From Hofstenia miamia (lineage: Eukaryota; Xenacoelomorpha; Acoela): a DNA stretch of 64,000 nucleotides. The notes beneath the pieces are model-generated. The model was not told the origin of the DNA. It saw only the letters and a program-made list of their open reading frames with translations, and made no database searches. Location of the stretch: NCBI GenBank assembly GCA_004352715.1, contig SCFE01000110.1, forward strand, positions 1,253,796 through 1,317,795, given 5' to 3'. Both the position numbers and the translations under genes were made by a program. Below, piece after piece: positions 24,050 through 35,740 of this stretch (within the stretch, counting starts at the first letter, position 1; each line of letters opens with the position of its first letter).

Positions 24050-25049
24050 NNNNNNNNNNNNNNNNNNNNNNNNNNNNNNNNNNNNNNNNNNNNNNNNNNN
24101 NNNNNNNNNNNNNNNNNNNNNNNNNNNNNNNNNNNNNNNNNNNNNNNNNNNNNNNNNNNNNNNNNNNNNNNNNNNNNNNNNNNNNNNNNNNNNNNNNNNN
24201 NNNNNNNNNNNNNNNNNNNNNNNNNNNNNNNNNNNNNNNNNNNNNNNNNNNNNNNNNNNNNNNNNNNNNNNNNNNNNNNNNNNNNNNNNNNNNNNNNNNN
24301 NNNNNNNNNNNNNNNNNNNNNNNNNNNNNNNNNNNNNNNNNNNNNNNNNNNNNNNNNNNNNNNNNNNNNNNNNNNNNNNNNNNNNNNNNNNNNNNNNNNN
24401 NNNNNNNNNNNNNNNNNNNNNNNNNNNNNNNNNNNNNNNNNNNNNNNNNNNNNNNNNNNNNNNNNNNNNNNNNNNNNNNNNNNNNNNNNNNNNNNNNNNN
24501 NNNNNNNNNNNNNNNNNNNNNNNNNNNNNNNNNNNNNNNNNNNNNNNNNNNNNNNNNNNNNNNNNNNNNNNNNNNNNNNNNNNNNNNNNNNNNNNNNNNN
24601 NNNNNNNNNNNNNNNNNNNNNNNNNNNNNNNNNNNNNNNNNNNNNNNNNNNNNNNNNNNNNNNNNNNNNNNNNNNNNNNNNNNNNNNNNNNNNNNNNNNN
24701 NNNNNNNNNNNNNNNNNNNNNNNNNNNNNNNNNNNNNNNNNNNNNNNNNNNNNNNNNNNNNNNNNNNNNNNNNNNNNNNNNNNNNNNNNNNNNNNNNNNN
24801 NNNNNNNNNNNNNNNNNNNNNNNNNNNNNNNNNNNNNNNNNNNNNNNNNNNNNNNNNNNNNNNNNNNNNNNNNNNNNNNNNNNNNNNNNNNNNNNNNNNN
24901 NNNNNNNNNNNNNNNNNNNNNNNNNNNNNNNNNNNNNNNNNNNNNNNNNNNNNNNNNNNNNNNNNNNNNNNNNNNNNNNNNNNNNNNNNNNNNNNNNNNN
25001 NNNNNNNNNNNNNNNNNNNNNNNNNNNNNNNNNNNNNNNNNNNNNNNNN
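24050..25049. other. Assembly gap (1000 N)
   Basis: Exactly 1000 N, probably a placeholder length, flanked on both sides by (TA)n. Confidence 0.95.
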
Positions 25050-25264
25050 TATATATATATATATATACATTCTTTTTAAATTTTAAACTATGAAAAGTTC
25101 GAATTTCTTTTGCGTGTATGTTTATAGGTCAAATAAACTTTAAATTAAAGACTGTACAAATTTTACAAATTCTTGTGTCAAATATTTGAAAACTTCTGCT
25201 TTAGTGCATTTTTATTAAATTATGCAGCAATTTTTTATTAAATTTTCCAAACATATTTACTAGA

Positions 25265-28200
25265 GGGCTGTTTCCAGAGTTTGAAAAAGGTTAATTTGAC
25301 ATGTGGTTCGATGAGGATCTACCATGTGCAACCCAGTGCTGTGGAGAAAACCTCAAAGCACCACTAGGATCTGGTAATCAAAAGTTCCTTAGCTACCTCC
25401 ACGTGGCGGGATCTGGATGGTCAATTGAAGCGCTAACTTTGCACAGTCCTAGTGTGGGACTGTGTGAGTTTGGTTTCTATGGCTAACTAAATGTTAAGGA
25501 ATTAGCTTTTTATCGAGTGGCTCTCTTAAAAGGATGGATTGCTAAAATGGAAAAAAGAAAAAAAGCAAAGAGAATACGGCTACACCAAGGACTAGGGAGG
25601 GGCAAAGGGCTGCATTGCATTCAAACATGTTAAACTACAGCATCGGCCTTCTCAATGCTCGAGCTCTCAATGACATGGATAACCTTGAATAATTAGTTAA
25701 CGCTATGATCTCAAGAGGCATGGACATGCTGTTGTTGTGCGAGACTCAACTAAAGGGCGAAGTGTCTATGATTGTGTCACATGGATACTGTCTTTATAGT
25801 ATAGGTCACTGCACTAAGGAGAGGGCTGGAGTTGGTTTCTTAGTTAGTGCCAGGCTAGCTGATTGTAAACCCAACTTTTATCCCGTCTGTCCTAGAACAG
25901 CAAGGCTGTCTTTCAGAAATGGTCTTTTTTCAGGCGTGCGTGACTTCATTGTTGCCTACGCACTAACTGAAAGCAATTCCACTGAGAAAGACTTAGTTGA
26001 GTTCTACAGCAATCTCAACAAGGTCATATCTGAGTACCAATCAAGAAGGAAATTCTTTTGGCACGGGGACTCTAACTGCAGAATAGGCAAATCAATGAAT
26101 TCTATACCAGGAGTGATTGGAAAGTTTGTCACTGCAGATCATAATTCACTGAACGGTGATTCGCTGGTACACTTCTTGGTTGACCGGAAAACTAGCTGTG
26201 GCACAACCGTGTGCATAGTACCTCTTGGACTCATCCAGGTACAGGTACGCGGGCTTTATTGGACTATTTTATAGTTCCAATCGAAATAATGAAGTGTGTT
26301 AGGGATGCCAGAGCTTGGTGACGTACAGATCTTGACTCGGACCAAGACATGATGATCATGGATCTCCTGTCTTTTACCAAGAAATGCAAAGGGCTCAATA
26401 AACATCTTAAGGATTTTTGCAGTGGGAACAGTCGTCAATTTACGGGCACGCAACCCCAGTGGTTGCTCCTGCAATTAATGTACGTAAAGGATGCTTATGA
26501 AGCAAGTCTTAGGCAACTTTTCTCAGAGGCCGAACCGGGATACAAACACACGGTTGATTGCATGCAAAGTGCACTAAAAATCCTTTCTCAGAATTTTCAA
26601 ATTCCGAAAGTAGACCCAGTCTACGAGTTTGATTAAGTTGAGGTGGCTATTGAACACAAGTGTGCTAATAAACGTGTGTTCTTAAGTTGCAAAGACAAAA
26701 TCAGCAAAAGGAATTATTTCAAAGCGGCAAGGGCAGTGAAATACTGCATTAGGCGGCGTAAACTGGCCATCCTTACGGAAGCATTGAGCACCTTTGATGA
26801 ATCCGGAGATGGCGGCGCTTGGTACATCAAGAGGTGTATTCAAAATATTGTCCGAGTGAAACATGAGGGGCTGCCTGACAGTAAAGCCAGCCCTAAGCCA
26901 ATGGAAGTCATTAAACATTTTTCGCAAGTGCTTAAAGGGTCTGCTAAGGATGTAGATACAAAGGCATTCATTGATAAGCTGGATCTATGCGCACCTGAAG
27001 TCGTGGGGTTGAGCTGCCCACTACGCTTCACAGAGCTTCAAACGTCCATAGATTTGTTAAAACCGCACAAAGTTCCAGGTCGCAACGGGCTTCAGGGGGG
27101 AGCTTTCAGATATGAGGGCAGTGCGCTTATTGAACGCCTTACAGAAGACTTTGTACAAATATTTAGTACGGAGAGATGTTCAAGGGAATGGTGGGATACA
27201 GAAGTTATCTTCTTGCATAAAAAGGTTTCTAGGTCTGACCCTAATAATTACGCAATATCCTCCTATTGGACGTCGGAGGGAAAATCTTTGCAAAAATTCT
27301 GTATAGCAGACTGGAGCAATTGCTGAGTGATAAACATACGCTCCCACGAATTCAATTTGGTTTTATATCAGGCAAGTCTACTGTGCAAGCAATTTATGTG
27401 CCTAGGCAAGCGCAGGAAGCTGCTAGACTACGGAAAGAAAACCTTGTGTTTTTCATTGACCTCCAGAAGACCTTTGATTCCGTTCCAAGGCGAGTAATTT
27501 GGCAGTGTCTAGCAGCCAAAACGGATAATCGAGATCGTTTGGTCCTTGCACGATTCACCGATTGTGCACATTCGAGGCGAACATCCAGGCCCAAGCCTTC
27601 GGCTTGAGTGTGGAGTTCAACAAGGATGTGTCGTTGGCCCGTGTTTATTTACCCTCCTCTTCCACTATCTGATCTGTGAGTTACTCCATGGGACCCAAAA
27701 GGAATTGTTTTCAACTCTTTCTTTGGTAAAGGGAAAGTGGAACTTAAGCACGTCGAAAATGCGGATGATCTCTCTCTTTTCGGCAGGTCTGAGGCACAAA
27801 TACAGAGCCATCTAGGTGGTCTAGTTACAGTTCTAGCGCCACTATTTATTAATAGCCCTATACCAAAAACCAAGTGCGTGTGGTTATCAAGGGCATCGGA
27901 AAGAACTTCTAAGAGAGTTTATGTCTCTGGAAAGAACATTGAATCAGATTTTAAGTGCTTAAGCTCAATGATCAGCACTGCTGGGACAGCACTATCTGAA
28001 GCAAGAAATCGGGGCAATGGTGCTGTATGCAAGATCCTACGTTATCGGCGAGTAGCACATCAGAATGGATTTCGCAAAGCACTCTTATCTTCTCATACGA
28101 GGCATTATGGTACAAAGTCTGACCTATGAGTGTCAGACGGGGGCAGAAACTACTAGAGAACTGGAGATGCTTGAGGCTTCTATAAACACCTATAAAAGGG

Positions 28201-28760
28201 TCTTTTGTGCATCTTATTCTGGTATAGGTTAACCAAGAACAAAGCTTATGGACATATGCCTTTCCACCAAGTGCGCGCAATAGTCTCACAGCGAAAGCAT
28301 AACTAGTGGATCAACCCCGTGTGTTAGCAATGACCAAGGCATCAATAATTCCTGAAGGTAATGGCGACATCATAAGTGCACGGAAAAGTCAGTATTGGGA
28401 AAAGCGGTTGGTACTATATGTGCAGTGCTTTATGGACATTACTCTGGGGGAGTCTCAGATATTTTCCACGTTGACTACATCATGATTTAGGGATAAGAAA
28501 GGTAGTGAAGTGATTCACAAACTTGCAGGTCTGATCAATGTGACACGGAATTTATACAAAAGAGATTTACTGGGGGGGGGAAGGGGAGGGAGGGGGTCGC
28601 AACAGTACCAAGGTTTACACATGCCAGTACGAGACACCTACGTTGCACGAAGTGTGAGCGTATGTTGTCAGAGCAGAAAAATCTCAATTGTGATGTCAGG
28701 AATGACTATACGCAGATCTGCAATAGGAAAGCGGATGCTAATAGCTGGAAGCGTATAGAG
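25265..28760 (+). mobile_element. RTE-like non-LTR retrotransposon, decayed but nearly full length
   Basis: Domains appear in order on the plus strand. The apurinic endonuclease at 25630-26274 has the catalytic glutamate block LLLCETQL and the GDSNCRIG block. Linker frames follow at 26340-26640 and 26643-27326, the latter with LKPHKVPGRNGLQGGAF, the KxPGxDGI block. The reverse transcriptase at 27266-28129 has RIQFGFISGKST, FIDLQKTFDSVPR (motif A), VQQGCVVGP (motif B) and a weakened NADD for YADD. About six frame changes and stops make it non-functional. The 5' part (25265-25640) looks like 5'UTR or an ORF1 remnant. It is clearly richer in G and C than its surroundings. The RTE call rests on the QQGCV form of motif B and the endonuclease. 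Confidence 0.8.
28572..28596 (+). other. G-run cluster (possible G-quadruplex)
   Basis: Runs of nine, four, three and five G are separated by one or two A, meeting the simple four-run rule for a G-quadruplex. It lies in the 3' part of the RTE-like element. Confidence 0.5.
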
Positions 28761-29508
28761 GAATAAAGGTTTGTATGTCCTCCAAATTAAGACCTGTCAT
28801 CCCAAACTTCAGAGCATGCAGAGACAAGTAACGTAGAAAGCTTCAAGAATTCTGCTGTCAATCGGAGGCGTTGATATTGCCAAATCTTCATCCTACCCTT
28901 TTGACTTTGTGTCAATTTTTTTACCAGGGCTTCTTGACCAGAACTGGTCGGTACCATCCATGCTTTAGCGTTCAGTTAGGAACTAGTGATGGGAGCCCCC
29001 ATAACTCGACAGGACCCGCGGGACGGATAAGAAGTTATACGGGTTGGGAAGGGTTGCGAATCACTCTCAGATGTGTCGGATCGGGTCATTTATAATTTAT
29101 AGTGTGGAAGAACACTAATAGATTTAAGGAAAAATTTAAAAAGTGAAACATTTGAATCTTTCAAATTCTGAAAAATTAATTTTCTTTGTATTTTCTTTTC
29201 TAAATATTTACATTTATTATTTTATCGATACTATTGCAAAAACATTTTAAGTGTATTATGCAAGTAATCTTTCTTTGATTGAGTTGAATGGGGTGTCAGT
29301 GTTAGACGGGTCGAGTCAGGTGAGTTCGCCTGTCATTTTTTGATGCAAAAATGTTTAAAATATTGAAACGTGTACTGAAACATAGGTTAATAGCAATCTT
29401 TGTTCCTCTCAGTTAGGATGTTGACCTTTAAGAATCTACGTAAATATTAGTTCCGTTTGCACGCCTGTTTATACGTCTTCAAATTTTATTCCGATTCATA
29501 TTGACAAA

Positions 29509-29871
29509 ATGCTTCGTTTCTTCCTACTTATTACATTAATTCTAGAAATCTGTTTAGCAGCGACAGTTCAAAGTTCTAATTGCTTAGCAGACGACTTAGA
29601 TTGTTATTACGATTATGCATGTTGCTCCAACTATTGCGATTTGTCTACATTTACATGCTCCGTTAAAAAGTGCACCGAACTTCACGGGTTCTGCATGGAG
29701 TCAACAGATTGTTGCAGTGGCTATTGTACAGGAAATCTATACTGTAGTGAGAACAGTACATGTGGAGACGTTGGACGATTTTGTTTTGATGATACCAACT
29801 GCTGTCAAGGCAAGGTTTGCAGTATGTTTTTATGTGCAATACCACAGCATTCTCTTCAAAAATCTCATTAA
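29509..29871 (+). CDS. Secreted cysteine-rich peptide with three tandem cystine-knot-like modules
   Basis: A single-exon frame of 120 residues. Residues 1-18 form a signal peptide (MLRFFLLITLILEICLA, cleavage likely near A17/A18). The mature part has 18 cysteines in three modules, about 30 residues each, starting at C25, C55 and C85. Each follows C-x6-C-x5-CC-x(3-4)-C-x(4-6)-C, the spacing of inhibitor-cystine-knot folds found in defence peptides, venom peptides, protease inhibitors and some signalling ligands. Function cannot be told from spacing, and I recognise no named family. Even cysteine numbers and an intact frame suggest it is or was recently functional. A polyadenylation signal AATAAA is at 30049-30054. 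The start is the only ATG in frame before the signal peptide. It sits between inverted hAT-like ends. Confidence 0.75.
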   Translation: MLRFFLLITLILEICLAATVQSSNCLADDLDCYYDYACCSNYCDLSTFTCSVKKCTELHGFCMESTDCCSGYCTGNLYCSENSTCGDVGRFCFDDTNCCQGKVCSMFLCAIPQHSLQKSH

Positions 29872-30048
29872 CAGTGAAATGGTATTTAGACTGTTTGTAC
29901 ATAGATATTTAACTGTTCTATTAATTTTTCTAGTTATTGTATTAAATATAAACTCTTGTATTATCGAAGAGGGACTACGATTTGCGAATAAATTATGCTA
30001 CCAATATTGGATCAACAATTGTTTGCGATTGGGCTTAAATTCCCTTTT

Positions 30049-30054
30049 AATAAA
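30049..30054 (+). promoter_or_regulatory. Polyadenylation signal candidate for the cysteine-rich gene
   Basis: AATAAA about 180 bases after the stop codon of the cysteine-rich peptide. Another AATAAA occurs near 29984. Confidence 0.4.
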
Positions 30055-30420
30055 ACATACTTACTTTATACAATTAATATTATAAACTTAAAAACAATTA
30101 ACTAAAAATAATGCGAACTATTTATGAAGTGCTATTATTAAGAAAATACCAAAATGTGTAAATCCAAAGCAATAACATCATAAAAAAATTTATAAATGAA
30201 AATCAACTTGGGTTTTACCGAACATGAGATTTTCGGAAAATGGAATCAATGGAAATTTTAAACGCTTAGTTATTACAATTATAAAAAATATTTACAAAAA
30301 TTGCAGGGTGGAACCAATCTTGACCATATTATCAAACTTGACAGATTCATTCAGTAAACGGATCCTAGAATATAATTATTTAACCAATCTATTTAACATA
30401 TTTCTTACTAAATTTTGTTG

Positions 30421-30720
30421 AATAACAGAAGAGAAATGCAAAAATTCTATTTATAAAGTAAAAATTCCCGAATGAATGTCATTCCAACTGAGATGGTTTT
30501 CCGATTTTATGAAAAAAATAATGCTTTTGCATAAATTCGTTCAGCATTAAAGAGGAAATAGAATAAACATTGCAAACGAAATTAGTTAATTATAGGAATA
30601 ATAAAACAGAATTGGTAACCGATTTTGAAGTAGTTTTATATAGGTTCTTAAGTAATCTGTTAACAGAGCTCTTGAACAAATTATATATATGGTCATTAAT
30701 GTACATTTTCTGTCCTCTGT
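30421..30720 (+). repeat. Diverged interspersed repeat, copy 1
   Basis: It aligns by eye with 35452-35740. Shared blocks include AAATTCGTTCAGCATTA, a CATT-CAACTGAGAT segment, and ATATATGGTCAT / AATATGGTCAT near the end. It is part of the body of the possible hAT-like element. Confidence 0.55.
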
Positions 30721-30971
30721 ACATTTCAATTATTTATTGCAAGCCTTTTCTGTTGTTCCATAACACTTTAGTATAAATTGGCATCATTTTGCATATCAAT
30801 TTTTAATATTATTTAAATTGCTAAATTTAACGTCGTCTACTAAAATATGTATGACCCGAGTTTTAATTAAAATGACCCGATCCGACTTAATAATAACTTC
30901 AACATATGTAACTCATAGCAGTGACCCAAAGTTACCGGGTTGCGGTTCGACCCGACCCGCTTACAACTCTA

Positions 30972-31860
30972 GTCTACACTGCTCAGGCTAGGATCTCAAA
31001 GTAGATACTGACATTGGTTATTAATAAATGAATAAAAATTTCACCAAATTTCTTAAGGTTCTAGCTAGGAGAACTGGTGTTTTCATAGTAGACTGATGCT
31101 CTACAAAATGTTTTCGACATCTCGTTTTAGCTAGTAAGATTACAATATTACATATACACTGGGATTGCTTTATATATCAACCATGCAAAGGACATCAAAC
31201 ATGGTAATTGTAAAAATGGGTTGCTATAAACTTCCTGCTGACCTGGTTTTGATTTCATTTAGTGTCATAAAAAACAGACAAGATACAAAAAATTATTGCT
31301 TCACAAAAACCATGACAATGTAGTTAATAAATACTTCCAATGAAAAAAGTAATTTAGAGAACTAGAGTTCAAGGGTGCGTGTACACAAAATTTAAAAAAC
31401 AAATATGAATAGAATTTAACTATTGCAGTGTCATATGCAGTTATAAAATAATGCTTTTCTTCCAAGGACCCCATATTTTGCTGTTATAACAAAGCGTTCT
31501 AAATGAAGATATCAATGCAATAGTTGATATATATGGAGAGTTGGTAAATATAAGGCTGAATACAAGCCACCAATAATGAAAAAATTACGTTCTGTTTGAG
31601 ATCAAGGAAAAATATTAGCATATAACCTTAAACATTTTTAAAATAACATTTATATTAGTAAAGAACGCACTTTACCTAAAACGCTGCGTGCTTATCTAAA
31701 ATGAAAATTATAACAGAGAAGATCCTAAAATTCGAAGTAATAAACTATTTTACAAAGGTAATTTTATTTAACCGAATTCAAGTTGACTCAGAAACTATAT
31801 ATTTCAATTTCTTACTAATGAACACTTATTCAATTACTGATAAAGAAACACATATTACGA
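30972..31860. other. AT-rich non-coding stretch
   Basis: I see nothing here that I can name. Confidence 0.4.
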
Positions 31861-31879
31861 ATATTTAATTGAAAAAAAT

Positions 31880-32960
31880 GATGTATATATTCTTTTAGAA
31901 ACTTGGGTTTCTGATAAATGATTTTTTTCTGGCTACCTATTGTGTGGCCAACATTATAAATGGTACACTATTCCAAGAGTATTTGGAAGACGTAGAGGAT
32001 TAGGACTAATATATATAACATCAATGGACATTCAATTAACTAATGTTGATGTTAGCTTCTTAACTTCAATGTTTATGATAAGCACAATACTTATTGCTTA
32101 ATATTGATCTATTGTTCCCATATAGAGATTGGTGTTAATTTTTGAATGATCTTTTCGAAGATGTTCAAAAGGTATTCTTCTAAGGAGAGAAAACATTATT
32201 TTGGTTGTGAGGAAAATTCTACCATGACTTCGTAAGATTATTATTTGATTTCTATTTATGTTATCATCTTCACTGTGCAACACATCGTAAAGGTCACATA
32301 TTAGATCAAATTTTTACAAAGATATAGAAGATAAATCAAATAATCACAATATTAAATTGATAAAGATAAAAAATTTTTAAAAGATCATTTTGATAGATCA
32401 ATAAATTCATTTACAAAAACCACTGAAGTATGTGAAATTCAATATCATAAAATAATTTATTGTTATTCCTTGATTGAATTCACAAATGAATACTTCAATA
32501 ATTTAAATACATTGAATTTTGCTGATGTTAATGAAATTTGGAATGATATTAACATTGAATGCACTAAGATTAGCACTAAGTCTGTAAGGAAAGTCTCTTC
32601 TAATCAAAAATGGTTTAATATTGACTGTAAGATGTTACGTGCTAAGCGGCGTAAAGCAGACAATTAATTTTTGACAATTAAATCAAATTTTAATAGAAAA
32701 TCCTACATCACTTTACTTAATTATTTTGGAAAGTTATTTGAAAAGAAGAAAGAGGAATATTATTGTAGAAATTTTGATCAAAGTGCAGCCTTTGATTTAG
32801 TAGATCATTATATATTAATCAAAATTTTGAAAATTGTGGAATAAAGCATGCTGTTCTGAAATTGATTTAACCATATTTTTTAAATGATTTGAATTAAACT
32901 AACGAAATATGTTTAAAATGGACAGATAATCTTGGCTTCTGAAAAATATAACCCATTGTG
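31880..32960 (+). mobile_element. LINE relic with endonuclease and reverse transcriptase traces
   Basis: Around 31890-32040 a plus-strand frame reads ETWVSDK-x-FFSGYLL, then GRRRGLGLIYI, which resembles the endonuclease blocks of jockey/CR1 LINEs. At 32470-32667 a linker segment resembles the W-F-N/D-x-C-K region between the endonuclease and RT. At 32775-32840 FDQSAAFDLVDHYILIKIL is motif A of the RT. Everything else is broken. Confidence 0.55.
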
Positions 32961-33859
32961 TAGTGCAGAGTTAAAAAATATATCCAAGGCATTTTAACCT
33001 TAATATTACGTAATAACAGTGCTGATAAACACATTCACACTGCTGACTTATCATATCCTTTATATATGATGAGGAATAGCCTCTCATATTTAAAGAACAC
33101 TAGTATAATATGTGAACCTAAGCAAACAATATATGTTTTTAACAAGAAATCTAATATTATCTATAGACACTCCTTGATTATAATAATCAAAGAATATTGT
33201 CATAGTATAAAATATAGACTGCTAAATGTCATTTAAGCAGGATAGTCTACTTGGAATGATAGGGATAAAACAAGCTTTACACAAATTACATCACATTTAG
33301 TGCAAAATGTTGTCCTTTCCTAAGCTAAGTAAAATTAAATTTTAAAAATCCAATGTCCTATTTATAGAACAATAATTTCATGTGTATTTTTAAAAAACAT
33401 AATTAAGCTTAACCACTTTAATGCACTTAAACTACTATAGTTGGGCATTAGATAATTGACACTAATACTAAAACTGAGTTAGATGTTGGAATATAATAGC
33501 TGTTAACATAAATACCTAAATAAGGGTAACAAGTAACTTACTTTAGTGGAATATTAGTATGGGCCAAAATTGTTTACAAAATTTAAATAGACTAAGGACA
33601 TATTAAAAATAAACAAAATACATATTACGCTTAGGAAAGGATTTTGATGAAAAATGAAGTAAATAAAATCACTGTCCTAAAAGTAGGACACTAGTAAAAA
33701 ATGTGTTAAATTGTGAGCTTTAAATTTATATGTAGGGCCTACAAATCATTTGGAATAACTGTGAATAAATGCGTGTACTAAATTTAGAATACTAATATTT
33801 GAAAAATTTGGGTTTTAGTGTTGTAATTTAAAAATTTATTCCTATGTATCACTATTGAA
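32961..33859. other. AT-rich sequence between LINE relic and piggyBac-type element
   Basis: No coding or repeat feature that I can support. It probably includes decayed 3' LINE sequence. Confidence 0.35.
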
Positions 33860-33863
33860 TTAA

Positions 33864-35188
33864 CACTAGAACTACCGCAAATTTTTTTTTCCAAGAATAC
33901 CCAACACCGGTCAAAATGACCGGGGCTAAAATAATCTATTAAAACTATAAAAGCAAAGTTAGCTTATGATTGCTTCACACATATTTATTGCAAAATACTC
34001 TGCAAATCCAAATTTATCCAATTTTGACAATTATGGGAGCTACAAAATCAGGCAATTGCGTTCATCTTAATCATGTGAGTCGAGATAAGGAATGCGACTT
34101 AGACAATATATTGGTAATATACTTTGTAAATCCTTACTTTTAAACAAAATGTATCTATTTTAGCATAAATATACTGTCTGCAAGAACAGCAATTTCTTAA
34201 TTCATGAGTTTTATACTTAATATGATGCAATTTGTCGTAAATTCTTGAAATTTTTCTCAGACCACATGGAATTTAACAGATTGTATCCGAGATGATCTAG
34301 GTGAAGTACAATCAAATTAAGGGAAGGTTATTGCACCAAAATGGACTTCTCAAAATAGCATATTTTATGAGAGCGATACGAAATTATTTTTATTAAAGGG
34401 TGTGAACTGGTGCGAGCCTCAGTCAAAAAAATATCTCTAAAATAAACAAGGCCAATAAATTTTTCAATTTACATATTGGTGAGCTTGACAATGGTTTGGA
34501 AAGCTTGTATTTAACATGGTATTATTTTGATTTTTTCTTACCATACAATCAGTAAAGATGATACTTCATGCAATAATCAGATTTGATAATTTTCGTTTTG
34601 TTGATAGTTAAATTTCCGGTGAGATCATAAGGATATCATGTTGATCATATTTTACATTATTCCATACTGTATTTCCATGTTTTTATTCCCACAATAATGT
34701 CATATTTAGCAATGGGGTCGAAAATCGGTTTATATATTGAACTACAATTTTAAGATGACTAAATCATCATATTTAATAAGATTTTCAAATATAATGCCAT
34801 CAGAATCCATGGAATCATCATCTTCTTATGATTTCCCTGGATCAAGATTGGCAAAATGCTGAAGATCATTCAATGCTGAGAATCGCTGTATATTACCAAG
34901 AAGGTGTTATAGAGTTAGTTCCATTGTAATTCCTACAATAAAGTTGGTCTGTTAAGTGTTTTGAATACTCACAACACTTACCGGTCAAAATGACCGGAAT
35001 GGGTATTGTAGGTAGTCACGAGAAAATAAATTAAAATCAATGAAAATTTTTAATGATCACTAAAATTAATTTTGCATCATAATATAATAATTGTATGAAA
35101 ATTCCAAATCAAAAAGTTCAACTGAAAATTTTTAAAAGACAAAAAAATTTTGTTTCTGGTCAAAAAGACCGGTTTGGGTATTCTAGTG
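33864..35188. mobile_element. Non-autonomous piggyBac-type element flanked by TTAA
   Basis: TTAA at 33860-33863 and 35189-35192 flank an element of about 1325 bp. Its ends are inverted: the left reads CACTAGAACTACC and the right, reverse-complemented, CACTAGAATACCC. TTAA target sites and CACTAGAA-type ends are characteristic of piggyBac-like elements. Subterminal palindromes CCGGTCAAAATGACCGG occur at 33907-33923 and 34981-34997, with a worn version at 35156-35172. No transposase frame is present, so it would need an enzyme supplied in trans. A minus-strand patch at about 34790-34880 encodes acidic residues resembling a piggyBac N-terminus, which suggests an internal-deletion derivative. That last point is inference. 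Confidence 0.75.
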
Positions 35189-35451
35189 TTAAAATCAAAT
35201 TGCAAATTTACATTCTTATTACGGTAGATGACATTGCCATTCTAATAATACAATAAGGCTCTTTAAAATGATATTTTTAAAGTGGAAAATTAATTTCTAG
35301 AAAAAATTGATTTTTGGAAGGGCCTCTGTTGATTTTAGAGGGTTATTCCCATCCTCACACTAGAAAGACATCCATGGATTCAATTTTGACAATATAATTA
35401 ACTTTAACACATTCATTTAACAGAAACTAAAAAAATACAGATTTCTTACAG

Positions 35452-35740
35452 AAATTTATTGACTAACAGGAAAGGAAGGCAAAATTGTACCTTATAATGC
35501 AATATTCTCGTATAAATGGCATTGCAACTGAGATTGTATTTGTAAAAAATATGAAACTTTTGAATAAATTCGTTCAGCATTAGAGGGTAGAATTGAGTAA
35601 AATTCGTGAAAATTCACTAGCTAACAAAATTGGATAATTATAACAATAATAGGAGATCTGTAAACAGATTTCAAAGCTTACTCATATTTATTAACAATTC
35701 TGTAAAACAGATTATAAATATGGTCATCACTGCATGCATT
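35452..35740 (+). repeat. Diverged interspersed repeat, copy 2
   Basis: Partner of 30421-30720 in the same orientation, with many substitutions and small gaps. Confidence 0.55.

Larger units (their letters stand above)
28984..30971. mobile_element. Possible non-autonomous hAT-like element with inverted ends
   Basis: The left end starts TAGTGATGGGAG at 28984. The right end, read on the minus strand from 30971, starts TAGAGTTGTAAGCGGG. Each end carries CG-rich subterminal sequence with ACCCG and CGGGT words. A 17-bp perfect inverted repeat (29075-29091 with 30870-30886) lies at a similar depth from each end. Flanking 8-mers (ttaggaac and gtctacac) do not match, so no target duplication supports a single insertion; two separate fragments remain possible. 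The interior holds the cysteine-rich peptide gene and a body segment repeated at 35452-35740. Confidence 0.45.

Noticed and set aside
23900-25093. Long open frames across the 1000-N gap, and similar ones at 39061-40089, 47132-48016 and 51433-52662
   Set aside because: Most of the translated length is N; the frames exist only because N gives no stop codons.
29615-30085. 156-codon frame overlapping the cysteine-rich gene in another plus frame
   Set aside because: The cysteine-rich frame has a signal peptide and regular module spacing; the overlapping frame has neither.
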